A DNA stretch of 50,602 nucleotides from a virus: IMG/VR virus record IMGVR_UViG_3300033145_003412, positions 1 to 50,602 of that record; one strand, given 5' to 3'. The position numbers were made by a program, and so were the translations under genes. How positions within the stretch are numbered: the first letter of the stretch is position 1; each line of letters opens with the position of its first letter. This document shows, piece by piece, positions 15,893-22,315 of the stretch. The notes under the pieces are model-generated. The model had not been told where the DNA came from and ran no database searches. It was given only the letters and a program-made list of their open reading frames with translations.

Positions 15893-16171
15893 AGCTTCCT
15901 TTGCTTTATTTATGCGCTTTGTTATAATGGGTTTCTTAACACTTTTGGCTCGCTTCGGCTTGATGGGTTTCTTTCCTATTCTGGCTCGCTTTAAATGATT
16001 GGGTTTCTTAACACTTTTGGCTCGCTTGAGACATATGGGTTTCTTCATTTCTTTGACTCGCTTAATCCGAATGGGTTTCTTATCACGAATGGCTCGCTTC
16101 ATGCACATGGGTTTCTTTTATTCGATGGCTCGCTTTACAATATTGGGTTTCTTTTATACTTTGGCTCACTT
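15893..16171 (-). repeat. TIGR-like guide array 1 (seven full 36-nt units)
   Basis: On the + strand, GGGTTTCTT and GGCTCGCTT alternate with exact 9-nt variable spacers, giving a 36-nt period. GGGTTTCTT starts at 15929, 15965, 16001, 16037, 16073, 16109 and 16145; GGCTCGCTT starts 18 bases after each. Variants are GACTCGCTT (16055) and the terminal GGCTCACTT (16163). A further degenerate unit spans 15893-15928. Every spacer ends in T. One spacer (AACACTTTT) occurs twice, at 15938 and 16010. In the likely sense (- strand, as the tas gene) the segments read AAGAAACCC and AAGCGAGCC. Two dissimilar conserved parts with two short spacers per unit is the layout of TIGR arrays, not CRISPR. The last repeat is three bases from the tas stop codon. 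Confidence 0.9.
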
Positions 16172-16174
16172 ACT

Positions 16175-17122
16175 TTAATATTTCCATCCCCTTTCCTCTG
16201 GCATAATGGTTCGATGATTACCCTTCAAAATAGCTTCCGCATATATCGAGTCTGTATCCAATCCCATCAAAGTCCGGCCAACTATCCAATAATGTGCTAA
16301 AAAACGCTTCATTACAATACGCAAAGCATGTCCATGTCTATGGCTTAGCTTAGTGTTTTTCCACATACATTCTATCAATTTTCCTTGCGTATTTCTTGAC
16401 ATCACAAGCTCTTCGGATATTTCCTTTGCCTGTTTTGCCCTGTCATAATCGACTCGATACGGGGATTTCTTATTTTTCATTTGTGACTCGGCCATTGTAT
16501 ATAATATTGTTCGTAAAGTCTTGTTTCCACCTCCAGCAACATTTTTCTCATAACGTAAATGACTTGGTTTATCCAAACCAGTATAGGCCCAAAGGCTTGA
16601 CGCATGTCTCGCTTTAGTAAGATCAATATAAACGAGACAATGGGCAACCGTTATTGGCCCAACCGAAACAACCGATAATGCCGCATTTGCCAAAGGATCG
16701 TCCATATCTTTTAGGACCTTTTCGATTGCTTTGTCTTTGTTTTTAATTTCCTTAGATATGCCGGGCAAATGGCCTTTTAAAAACAATACGGTTTCTGAGT
16801 CTGAATGATCAGTCCTTCTTTTGTACGCAAGAAGTTGATTGTTAATTTTGCTATACAATTTCATCAACTGTCCCCGATCATCTACTAAGGTTTTTAATCC
16901 CTCTAATTCTTCTGTCCGCATACGATATGTTCCATGCCTTTTTTGGTGCTCAATAGGGTCCACGGCTCGATAGTTTTCCAGCACATATACGCCCCCTTTT
17001 GCTTTAGGGGTTTTACGGTCAGTGTCAAACAACGAGGGGCTAGCAGGAAGTGGTTTTCCCGACAACGCACAACTACCGTTCTGCTCTTCAATTTTGATTT
17101 TCTTCAGTTCTTCTTTTGACAT
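16175..17122 (-). CDS. tasH: TasH-like protein: HNH-like domain plus Nop/IS110-C-like domain
   Basis: 315 residues. Residues 13-64 look like an HNH nuclease: C18, D33-T-D35-R36, KAKGG (40-44), N50, H59 and H63; the usual first catalytic His is read as Arg36. A coiled coil follows (about 70-140). Residues 145-285 match the C-terminal domain of IS110-family transposases, which is related to the Nop domain of box C/D RNPs: LSVVSVGPITVAHCLVYID, then LWAYTGLDKP, GGGNKTLRTILYTMAESQM and SPYRVDYDRAK. No DEDD/RuvC domain of a real IS110 transposase is present. TIGR-type arrays adjoin both ends, so this is best read as a TIGR-Tas effector with an HNH module (TasH). It would use array-derived RNAs to find DNA. 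ATG with AAAAGGAG upstream. Confidence 0.88.
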   Translation of the reverse strand: MSKEELKKIKIEEQNGSCALSGKPLPASPSLFDTDRKTPKAKGGVYVLENYRAVDPIEHQKRHGTYRMRTEELEGLKTLVDDRGQLMKLYSKINNQLLAYKRRTDHSDSETVLFLKGHLPGISKEIKNKDKAIEKVLKDMDDPLANAALSVVSVGPITVAHCLVYIDLTKARHASSLWAYTGLDKPSHLRYEKNVAGGGNKTLRTILYTMAESQMKNKKSPYRVDYDRAKQAKEISEELVMSRNTQGKLIECMWKNTKLSHRHGHALRIVMKRFLAHYWIVGRTLMGLDTDSIYAEAILKGNHRTIMPEERGWKY

Positions 17123-17157
17123 CGTTTTCTCCTTTTAATTAAACGTTTTTAAGCTAT

Positions 17158-17472
17158 GGGCTTCTTTTGGATAATGACTCGCTTACAACACATGGGCTTC
17201 TTCACATAGATGGCTCGCTTCGCTATGATGGTTTTCTTCCGAACTTTGGCTTGCTTAATGATAATAGTTTTCTTATTTGATATGGCTCGCTTATCTTTTT
17301 GGGGTTTCTTCTTGCATTTGGCTCGCTTAATACCAATGGATTTCTTTTGAAAGTTGGCTCGCTTAATGGCTGTGGTTTTATTGTCCTTTCTGGCTCGCTT
17401 CAGATTCATGGGTTTCTTATCTTGTCTGGCTCGCTTAGTATCCGTGGTTTTCTTGACTTTAATGGCTCATTA
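17158..17472 (-). repeat. TIGR-like guide array 2 (nine 36-nt units)
   Basis: Same architecture as array 1 with more drift. The first segment (GGGTTTCTT and variants GGGCTTCTT, GGTTTTCTT, AGTTTTCTT, GGATTTCTT, GGTTTTATT) starts at 17158 and every 36 bases to 17446. The second (GGCTCGCTT, with GACTCGCTT, GGCTTGCTT and terminal GGCTCATTA) starts 18 bases after each. All spacers are 9 nt, and all but one end in T. It lies between the HTH gene and tas, so it would be transcribed ahead of tas in the leftward operon. The open frames reading K-R-A-x3-K-K-x4 across it arise because 36 is a multiple of 3. Confidence 0.9.
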
Positions 17473-17478
17473 AAAAAT

Positions 17479-17712
17479 TTATAGTCCAAGATCATTATTT
17501 TGTAATGCTCGCAGTTGATGATAAAGCCGCAAATCACTATTTTTTTTAGCCCTTCTTAGAAGGGAAAGCCTGTTAACGCTTACAAGCCACCGGCCTTTCA
17601 CTTTCTCCCCAATCCCCCATTGGTTACACCAGTTGTAAATCGTAACCGGGGTAACCCTGGCTCGTTTCGCGGCCTGCTGTGGGGTCAAAAATGTTTCTTT
17701 TTTCCTTTTCAT
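17479..17712 (-). CDS. MerR/excisionase-type helix-turn-helix protein
   Basis: 77 residues: FLTPQQAAKRARVTPVTIYN then WCNQWGIGEKVKGRWLVSVN is the standard HTH_17/excisionase layout (L-T-x-x-x-A-A-x-x-h-x-V-x-x-x-T-I-Y-x-W). A Lys/Arg-rich C-terminus follows. It ends six bases before TIGR array 2 and follows the SSB gene, so it may regulate this locus or act as a general phage regulator. No integrase is in the window to pair it with as an excisionase. Confidence 0.75.
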   Translation of the reverse strand: MKRKKETFLTPQQAAKRARVTPVTIYNWCNQWGIGEKVKGRWLVSVNRLSLLRRAKKNSDLRLYHQLRALQNNDLGL

Positions 17713-17724
17713 AGTGCTAAAAAA

Positions 17725-18777
17725 TTAAGTCCTTCTCCGGCGACCTCTACGTGGCGATTCCTTTTCTTTTGCTTCCTCTTTTTCAACTTTTTTTAATCTC
17801 TCTTGCTCATCAGCACAAGGGGTAAAAATATCATCTGGACAAGTCTGACATTCATCTTTCTCGTTGCAGTCAACACCCCATTCATAACCTGATGGACATT
17901 GATTGTTATCAGGCTCAGGCTCAGGCTCAGGCTCAGGTTTAGGCTCAGGTTTAGCCCTAGATGCCCTTACAGACCTCTCTCTTGGCTCTGATTTGGGCTC
18001 AGGAGCTTCAGCAGGCCCAGACTCAGGGATAAGATCAGGCGGAGAAGATTCAGGGATACCGTAGAATAGATTGCTTAAACTTTCATAATCCATAAAGATC
18101 AAAAAAGAGTCAAGAGGATACGCATCGTCAATAATGGACCTATCGTAAGGCTTTCTTTCAAGAAATTTGAAGCTCTTAAACTTAAAAAATTCCCTCGCTC
18201 CTTTTTTCCAGGGTTTTTCTAAAGTAGCCCTAAATGAAATAGTTCTACCTAGTTCAACATCATAAATAGAAGGATCATCATCTCCATCGAACACAGAAGA
18301 AGCCTCTTCTCTTATCTCGCTCTCAAAAAATGACCAAGAAACGTCCCTAAAAATTTTAATTTCGCTGTCGTCACCTCTGCGATCAATAACATTATAAATG
18401 CATCTTTTAGAAGGTTTTAAAGAGTCTGCCCCTTGCTTATCACCTTGATCTATCAAATTACTTCTTTCTTCACAAATAGGGCAAGGTTTATTAATTGTTC
18501 TTGGACAAATAACCTTATCATTATTAGGGCCTATCCCATAATGAATCCAATATTCAACAGCGTAATCGTCATAGCCAGGTTCATATGGCATCCAAGATTG
18601 AGTTATAGCGAAAGGAATAATATCTATTTCATTTTGCCCCTTTTCAGGTTTGTAAAATTCTATCCCTTCAAATTCAGAAAAATCAAGAATTGGCTTAAAA
18701 CTCTGATTACTTGGAACTCCTTCTTTTTCTCTTTTCTTTAATGCCGCTCTTCGTTCTTCAAAACTTTTTCTTTCCAT
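17725..18777 (-). CDS. gp32-like single-stranded DNA-binding protein
   Basis: 350 residues. The N-terminal layout of T4 gp32-type SSBs is visible: a basic start (MERKSFEERRAALKKREKEG), the OB-fold lead-in FYKPEKGQNEIDIIPF and a zinc knuckle (C91, C99, C102 in CPRTINKPCPIC). CIYNVIDRRGDDSEIKIF and the strands after it complete the OB fold. A Pro-Glu tandem stretch (about 270-290, PEPKPEPEPEPEPD) links to a second Cys cluster (CPSGYEWGVDCNEKDECQTC) and a basic end RRGRRRRT. The basic rather than acidic C-terminus is unusual for an SSB. Neighbours (RecA, a UvsY-like candidate) fit a recombination-replication role. Confidence 0.78.
   Translation of the reverse strand: MERKSFEERRAALKKREKEGVPSNQSFKPILDFSEFEGIEFYKPEKGQNEIDIIPFAITQSWMPYEPGYDDYAVEYWIHYGIGPNNDKVICPRTINKPCPICEERSNLIDQGDKQGADSLKPSKRCIYNVIDRRGDDSEIKIFRDVSWSFFESEIREEASSVFDGDDDPSIYDVELGRTISFRATLEKPWKKGAREFFKFKSFKFLERKPYDRSIIDDAYPLDSFLIFMDYESLSNLFYGIPESSPPDLIPESGPAEAPEPKSEPRERSVRASRAKPEPKPEPEPEPEPDNNQCPSGYEWGVDCNEKDECQTCPDDIFTPCADEQERLKKVEKEEAKEKESPRRGRRRRT
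17909..17953 (-). repeat. Hexanucleotide repeat inside the SSB gene
   Basis: Tandem copies of AGGCTC with two AGGTTT variants encode the Pro-Glu linker of the SSB-like protein. Slippage could change linker length without breaking the frame. Confidence 0.85.
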
Positions 18778-18789
18778 ACTTTTCTCCTT

Positions 18790-18915
18790 TTATTTATACT
18801 TGTCTTTTTCTTCAAACCATGATTTAGCAACGGCTTTTGAAACCATCCGAGCAAGACAAAAAATAATAAATCCGCTTACCGGGATTCCTAAAATAATGAT
18901 TAAAGCAGTTGTCAT
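18790..18915 (-). CDS. Small single-pass membrane protein, 41 aa
   Basis: ATG at 18913-18915 overlaps the stop of the upstream gene (ATGA), so it is translationally coupled. MTTALIIILGIPVSGFIIF is a membrane segment, followed by a charged tail (KSWFEEKDKYK). Function unknown. Confidence 0.6.
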   Translation of the reverse strand: MTTALIIILGIPVSGFIIFCLARMVSKAVAKSWFEEKDKYK

Positions 18916-19424
18916 ACCTTCCTTCGCCGCCTTGTATTTAATTTTTCTCTTTGTTCATCTCCTTTTCTTTTTGTTACAATATCAGACATTCGCTTGCCAG
19001 GCTCAAGTTTTCTTGGTTCTCTTGGCCCTGCAAAATATTCCGATTGATATAACTGAACTAAATTCTCTAAAGCCTTTTTTCTGTGTTCAAAACTTCTGAT
19101 TATATTAAGTAAAACATCATATTCATATTTCGCTTTAAGAAAAGCAGCCTTGATTTCAATAATTCTTTCGTCTTGCTCGACTATTTCTGATACAATCGCC
19201 TCTGTAACTTTTTTTAATCCATAACTATCAGGATTACTCCTTATTTCGGAGGCAACTAAAGCTTTCAAAAAATCAAGTTTATCTTTAATCTTGTCCTTCT
19301 CTAAAGCCGCCTCTGCAAACAATTGTGCATATTTCATAAAGGTTATTGGATGTTTAAGCCATTCCTCATCAAGAATAGCCGGGTCGATTGCTACGTCTTT
19401 TTCTAAATCAATTTTATCTGTCAT
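18912..19424 (-). CDS. Helical protein; possible UvsY-like recombination mediator
   Basis: 170 residues, nearly all helical, with a basic C-terminus (TRRRRKV). FMKYAQLFAEAALEKDKIKD, then IIEIKAAFLKAKYEYDVLLN and HRKKALENLVQLYQSEYFAG give the pattern of phage proteins that precede gp32-like SSBs and are sometimes called recombination mediators. The assignment is tentative and rests on position and helical pattern only. Confidence 0.5.
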   Translation of the reverse strand: MTDKIDLEKDVAIDPAILDEEWLKHPITFMKYAQLFAEAALEKDKIKDKLDFLKALVASEIRSNPDSYGLKKVTEAIVSEIVEQDERIIEIKAAFLKAKYEYDVLLNIIRSFEHRKKALENLVQLYQSEYFAGPREPRKLEPGKRMSDIVTKRKGDEQREKLNTRRRRKV

Positions 19425-19774
19425 GTTTTCTCTTCATAAAAAGTGCATTCACCATAAGGATTTTCAGCAGAACAAAGGCAATGAGAAGTTTCATATACCA
19501 GAGAGTACTGTCCTTTAAGTTCTCGATTATATGTTATTTCTCCAGTTACAAAATTCTTTTTCTCTGTAGGCCTTTTATCTGGATGGTAACAAAAATAATC
19601 ACCATCAACGTTATATTTATCCAAACGAAGATTACAATATTTGCATTGACTACAAACAACTCCTTTATGGTAAGTTTTACCTTTTAAAGCAGGGGTCTTT
19701 CTTTCTCCCTCTTCGTTCTTTTCCTCTATCCAATCAATATATCTTTTAGTTTCGACTGCTTTTTCTATTCCCAT
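19421..19774 (-). CDS. Cys-rich protein, paralogue of 13718..14086
   Basis: 117 residues. An N-terminal YIDWIEEKNEE motif is shared with 20674..20841 and 21679..22260. It is followed by CSQCKYC, YFCYHPDKRP, FVTGEITYN and C-x-C-x6-C. The Cys pattern and TGEITY segment match 13718..14086. Probably a small zinc-binding domain with an added tail. ATG with AAAGGAG. Function unknown. Confidence 0.65.
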   Translation of the reverse strand: MGIEKAVETKRYIDWIEEKNEEGERKTPALKGKTYHKGVVCSQCKYCNLRLDKYNVDGDYFCYHPDKRPTEKKNFVTGEITYNRELKGQYSLVYETSHCLCSAENPYGECTFYEEKT

Positions 19775-19788
19775 GTTTTCTCCTTTGA

Positions 19789-19832
19789 CTCGTAATATTC
19801 TAACTACTTAAAGATAAAATATTACGAGTCGT
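19789..19832 (-). promoter_or_regulatory. Perfect 13-bp inverted repeat before the Cys-rich gene
   Basis: GACTCGTAATATT at 19789-19801 and its exact complement at 19820-19832 enclose an 18-base loop. On the - strand transcript the 3' arm is followed at once by AAAGGAG and the ATG of 19421..19774. There is no U tract after the stem, so this is more likely a translation or RNA-stability element or an operator than a terminator. Confidence 0.65.
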
Positions 19833-19836
19833 TTAT

Positions 19837-20493
19837 TTAAATCGCATTAGCCTTTAAAGTAGCTAACTCGTTTTCAACCGCCTCATTTTTTTTCAGATTA
19901 GAAAGAACATCACTCGCTTTAGGTTTACGATGGAGATTGACTAGAGTCGCTTCAGCATCTGTCTGGTCAATCCTGGCTTCAAACTGCCTGAACCGATCGA
20001 AAATATCAGACGTTTCAAATTTACGAATATAGGTCTGCGCCTCCTTTTTCCTTTTGGCATGGGCATGTTTTTGAATAAGAAGTCGTTGCTTTTCACTGGC
20101 CTCAATAAGAACGTTCTCCAATTCAATAATCTCGTTATTGTATTCAGAGATTAGCATTATAATTTGGGATAGCTCTTCTTTAAGACCCTCTTCTCTTTTA
20201 AGGTATCTTTGCTTTTCTATAATCGCTTCTCTAGCCAAATCATCAAGGTGCTTTTGAACGGCCAGCCTTGCGCTTTCACTCCAATCATTAGCCAGCCCCA
20301 CTACATCTTTTATGTCCCTTTCGATCTGTTTCTTGTCCGCAATAACGCCAGCCAAAACCCTCTTTGTCTTAACCAAAATATCATTCATATCTTGAATCAT
20401 CAAATTGACCAGCTTCCTGGGGTCTTCAACCTTGTCCAACATCGCATTTACGTTAGAGGCAACAATGTCCTTTGTTCTACTAAAAACTCTCAT
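19837..20493 (-). CDS. pspA: PspA/IM30 (phage shock protein A) family
   Basis: 218 residues, the normal PspA length. MRVFSRTKDIVASNVNAMLD then EDPRKLVNLMIQDMNDILV are hallmark N-terminal sequences (amphipathic helix plus first coil). Long coiled coils follow, and the C-terminus holds RFRQFEARIDQTDAEA and ENELATLKA as in E. coli PspA. PspA binds stressed inner membranes and maintains the proton-motive force, as a member of the ESCRT-III-like IM30 family. In a phage this is an auxiliary host-derived gene that might protect the membrane during infection or counter a host lysis or defence response. The high similarity to Gram-negative PspA suggests a Gram-negative host. Confidence 0.9.
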   Translation of the reverse strand: MRVFSRTKDIVASNVNAMLDKVEDPRKLVNLMIQDMNDILVKTKRVLAGVIADKKQIERDIKDVVGLANDWSESARLAVQKHLDDLAREAIIEKQRYLKREEGLKEELSQIIMLISEYNNEIIELENVLIEASEKQRLLIQKHAHAKRKKEAQTYIRKFETSDIFDRFRQFEARIDQTDAEATLVNLHRKPKASDVLSNLKKNEAVENELATLKANAI

Positions 20494-20536
20494 TTTCTCT
20501 CTCCTTTAAAATTGTTAATGTCTAAAAAATTAATCA

Positions 20537-20689
20537 TCAAAATACTATTTCTTTTGCTCTTTCTAATTCCTTATAATAATCACTACGGGTGTTAAATGGA
20601 TCGAAGATAATGACACAAATAAGAAAAATACCAATCAATACAATAAAAACGCAAAAATATGCCCTCCCTGTCCCTAAGTAGTTTTCCAT
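20537..20689 (-). CDS. Small single-pass membrane protein, 50 aa
   Basis: ATG at 20687-20689, stop TGA at 20537. One hydrophobic helix (FCVFIVLIGIFLICVIIF) lies between short polar ends (MENYLGTGRAY and RSDYYKELERAKE). It overlaps the end of 20674..20841, so the pair may be the split equivalent of the two-part protein 21679..22260. Confidence 0.6.
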   Translation of the reverse strand: MENYLGTGRAYFCVFIVLIGIFLICVIIFDPFNTRSDYYKELERAKEIVF

Positions 20690-20841
20690 TCATTCCATTT
20701 CTCAATCATAGACCAAAAAAAGGAAAGTTTACTATTTCTAATTCTTTCTTTTACGTCTTGTAAATTTGATTTTTTTGCCTCTTCTTCATTTTTCCCACTT
20801 ATCCATTCATGATACTTTTTTAAATTAATTACTTGCCCCAT
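20674..20841 (-). CDS. Small soluble protein, 55 aa, N-terminal module family
   Basis: ATG at 20839-20841 with a strong AGGAGG site. It reads KKYHEWISGKNEEEAKK, then RNSKLSFFWSMIEKW. Both pieces match the cytoplasmic N-terminus of 21679..22260 (KYYDWISRKNKE and YSRLSSFWDCV), and the first also matches 19421..19774. Driven by promoter cassette B. Function unknown. Confidence 0.65.
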   Translation of the reverse strand: MGQVINLKKYHEWISGKNEEEAKKSNLQDVKERIRNSKLSFFWSMIEKWNEWKTT

Positions 20842-20860
20842 TTTCTTCCTCCTTTATTAT

Positions 20861-20892
20861 ATTATAACCTATTTGAGCAAGTTTTTTAAAAA
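20861..20892 (-). promoter_or_regulatory. Promoter cassette, copy B
   Basis: On the - strand: T6A5, a 15-16 base spacer ending in ATAGGT, then TATAAT and ATAATAAAGGAGG. Same layout as copies A, C, D and E. It lies between the stop of 20901..21611 and the start of 20674..20841. Confidence 0.7.
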
Positions 20893-20900
20893 TAATTTAT

Positions 20901-21611
20901 TTATCTGATTCCTCCATCTGAAACCAAGTCAACAAACCAATATTTATCAACTTTTCGTAAATCAATCTCTCCAATATTTTCTAAAATATAATTTTTTATA
21001 TCCGCGTCTTTAATAAAATACATATCTCCACCTTGCGTTTCTGTTCTTTTTGTCTCTCTCCTTGTAGCTATAAGAACGCCTTTGGAAATAGCATTATTTA
21101 CTGTATGGTTACTTACTCCTAAACATTCAGCTAATTGCGTAGCGTTTTGCCCAGGTAAATTTCTTAATAACCTTAGTTTTTTCCGTTTAGCAACAACAGC
21201 CGCAGGCGACCTTTCAAATCCCTTTTCTCTAAGTGCTCGGCTAATAGTTTCAGGTAAAGTATGAGCCTTACTTTCAAGAATATTTATTTCCTCTTTTGTC
21301 CATTTTTTACTCGGTTCTGTTTTAGCAAGCCACCCTTGCCGAATTGCATACCTTGATACTTTCCACCTAGGAAATTTTATTTTTTCAGCTAATTTTTTAA
21401 CCTCACCATTACCAGTTACTTTTTGATATACTTCTTTTATTAAATCATGTATTTCTGGTGTAACAACGTATTTTGTTGGACTAAAACTTATTCCGGCAAA
21501 AGCATTTCCTTTACATTGATTACAACAAAATCTTTGCCTTTTCTTACTTTTGGAAAGGTCAACAGTTTTTTCCTTTCCACAACTTTCACATATAAACGTA
21601 TATTTTTCCAT
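20901..21611 (-). CDS. Zinc-ribbon and multi-HTH DNA-binding protein
   Basis: 236 residues. An N-terminal zinc ribbon (C8-x2-C11 and C29-x3-C33) is followed by a helical region. A Myb/SANT-like segment (KKWTKEEINILESKAHTLPE) comes next, and a classical HTH (NATQLAECLGVSNHTVNNAI) lies near residue 160. Such multi-HTH phage proteins act as transcription regulators or homing-endonuclease-like DNA binders, but no nuclease motif is visible. ATG on a weak ribosome site. A regulator role is inferred. Confidence 0.65.
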   Translation of the reverse strand: MEKYTFICESCGKEKTVDLSKSKKRQRFCCNQCKGNAFAGISFSPTKYVVTPEIHDLIKEVYQKVTGNGEVKKLAEKIKFPRWKVSRYAIRQGWLAKTEPSKKWTKEEINILESKAHTLPETISRALREKGFERSPAAVVAKRKKLRLLRNLPGQNATQLAECLGVSNHTVNNAISKGVLIATRRETKRTETQGGDMYFIKDADIKNYILENIGEIDLRKVDKYWFVDLVSDGGIR

Positions 21612-21678
21612 GATTAACCTACTTGTAAAGTTACATTATTAACAATGGTCAATGCTATCATTTCCACCATCATATATA

Positions 21679-22260
21679 TCAATCGGAACCTGGAAATACA
21701 AAAAGTCCAAAAAGTAGCGCTAGCCCAGTAGCGCGTATACCAAATGGAATAAGGAATACTCTTGTGAGTAACTCTCTCTCCCCAGTTTCAATAAATACAT
21801 CCTTTGCAATATTGAGCACATATAACCCATATATAGGTCCAGTGAAGAATAAAATAAAAACTAAAATCCAGGCCATATAATATATCCAGAAATCATCGTC
21901 TATACCGATAGAAAAAATTACAAGGACTATAAAAAATAATTCATGAAAAAATAAAATCCAATGAGGAGTTAAAATTCCATAAACTGTAACTCCTACAATA
22001 CCCAAAAGAGGAAAAGTAATAATCATACAGCAAATAATGCTTACTAATTCTCCTCCTTCATTATCAATCTCACAGACGCAATCCCAAAAACTAGAAAGCC
22101 TACTATATTTAATTTTTCTTTTTTTACTTAGGCTATCTTGGCATAAAATATCAACTTTCTCTTCAAATCCTTCTCCTTCATTTGTGATATTCTGACTTTG
22201 AATCAGCTTTTCTGTTTCTTTATTTTTTCTACTTATCCAGTCATAATATTTTTCTGTCAT
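21679..22260 (-). CDS. Multi-pass membrane protein with shared N-terminal module
   Basis: 193 residues. The cytoplasmic N-terminus (YYDWISRKNKE and SRLSSFWDCV) is homologous to 20674..20841. Four hydrophobic segments follow (IISIICCMIITFPLLGIVGV, WILFFHELFFIVLVIFSIG, YMAWILVFILFFTGPIYGLY, ALLFGLFVF). The loop FIETGERELLTRVFLIPF matches the loop of 14123..14455, so it joins two phage modules. Driven by promoter cassette C. Function unknown. Confidence 0.7.
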   Translation of the reverse strand: MTEKYYDWISRKNKETEKLIQSQNITNEGEGFEEKVDILCQDSLSKKRKIKYSRLSSFWDCVCEIDNEGGELVSIICCMIITFPLLGIVGVTVYGILTPHWILFFHELFFIVLVIFSIGIDDDFWIYYMAWILVFILFFTGPIYGLYVLNIAKDVFIETGERELLTRVFLIPFGIRATGLALLFGLFVFPGSD

Positions 22261-22280
22261 TTCCCCATCTCCTTTATTAT

Positions 22281-22312
22281 ATTATAACCTACTTAGGAGA
22301 TTTTTTAAAAAA
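22281..22312 (-). promoter_or_regulatory. Promoter cassette, copy C
   Basis: On the - strand: T6A6, 14 bases ending in GTAGGT, TATAAT, then ATAATAAAGGAGA and the membrane-protein start. It begins two bases after the stop of the clamp-loader gene. Confidence 0.7.
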
Positions 22313-22315
22313 TAA

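Noticed and set aside
15866-16108. Lysine-rich protein with a K-R-A-x3-K-K-P dodecapeptide repeat (and a longer twin at 17149-17409)
   Set aside because: The 36-nt array period is 12 codons, so repeats stay in frame and create spurious open frames. Alternating non-coding repeats and variable spacers explain the pattern better.
16175-17122. Ordinary IS110 insertion sequence
   Set aside because: The DEDD N-terminal nuclease of IS110 is missing and replaced by an HNH-like part; the neighbouring repeats are guide arrays and not transposon ends.
15929-17472. CRISPR arrays
   Set aside because: Repeats are 9 nt, there are two different alternating repeats and 9-nt spacers, and no Cas genes. The layout is TIGR-like.
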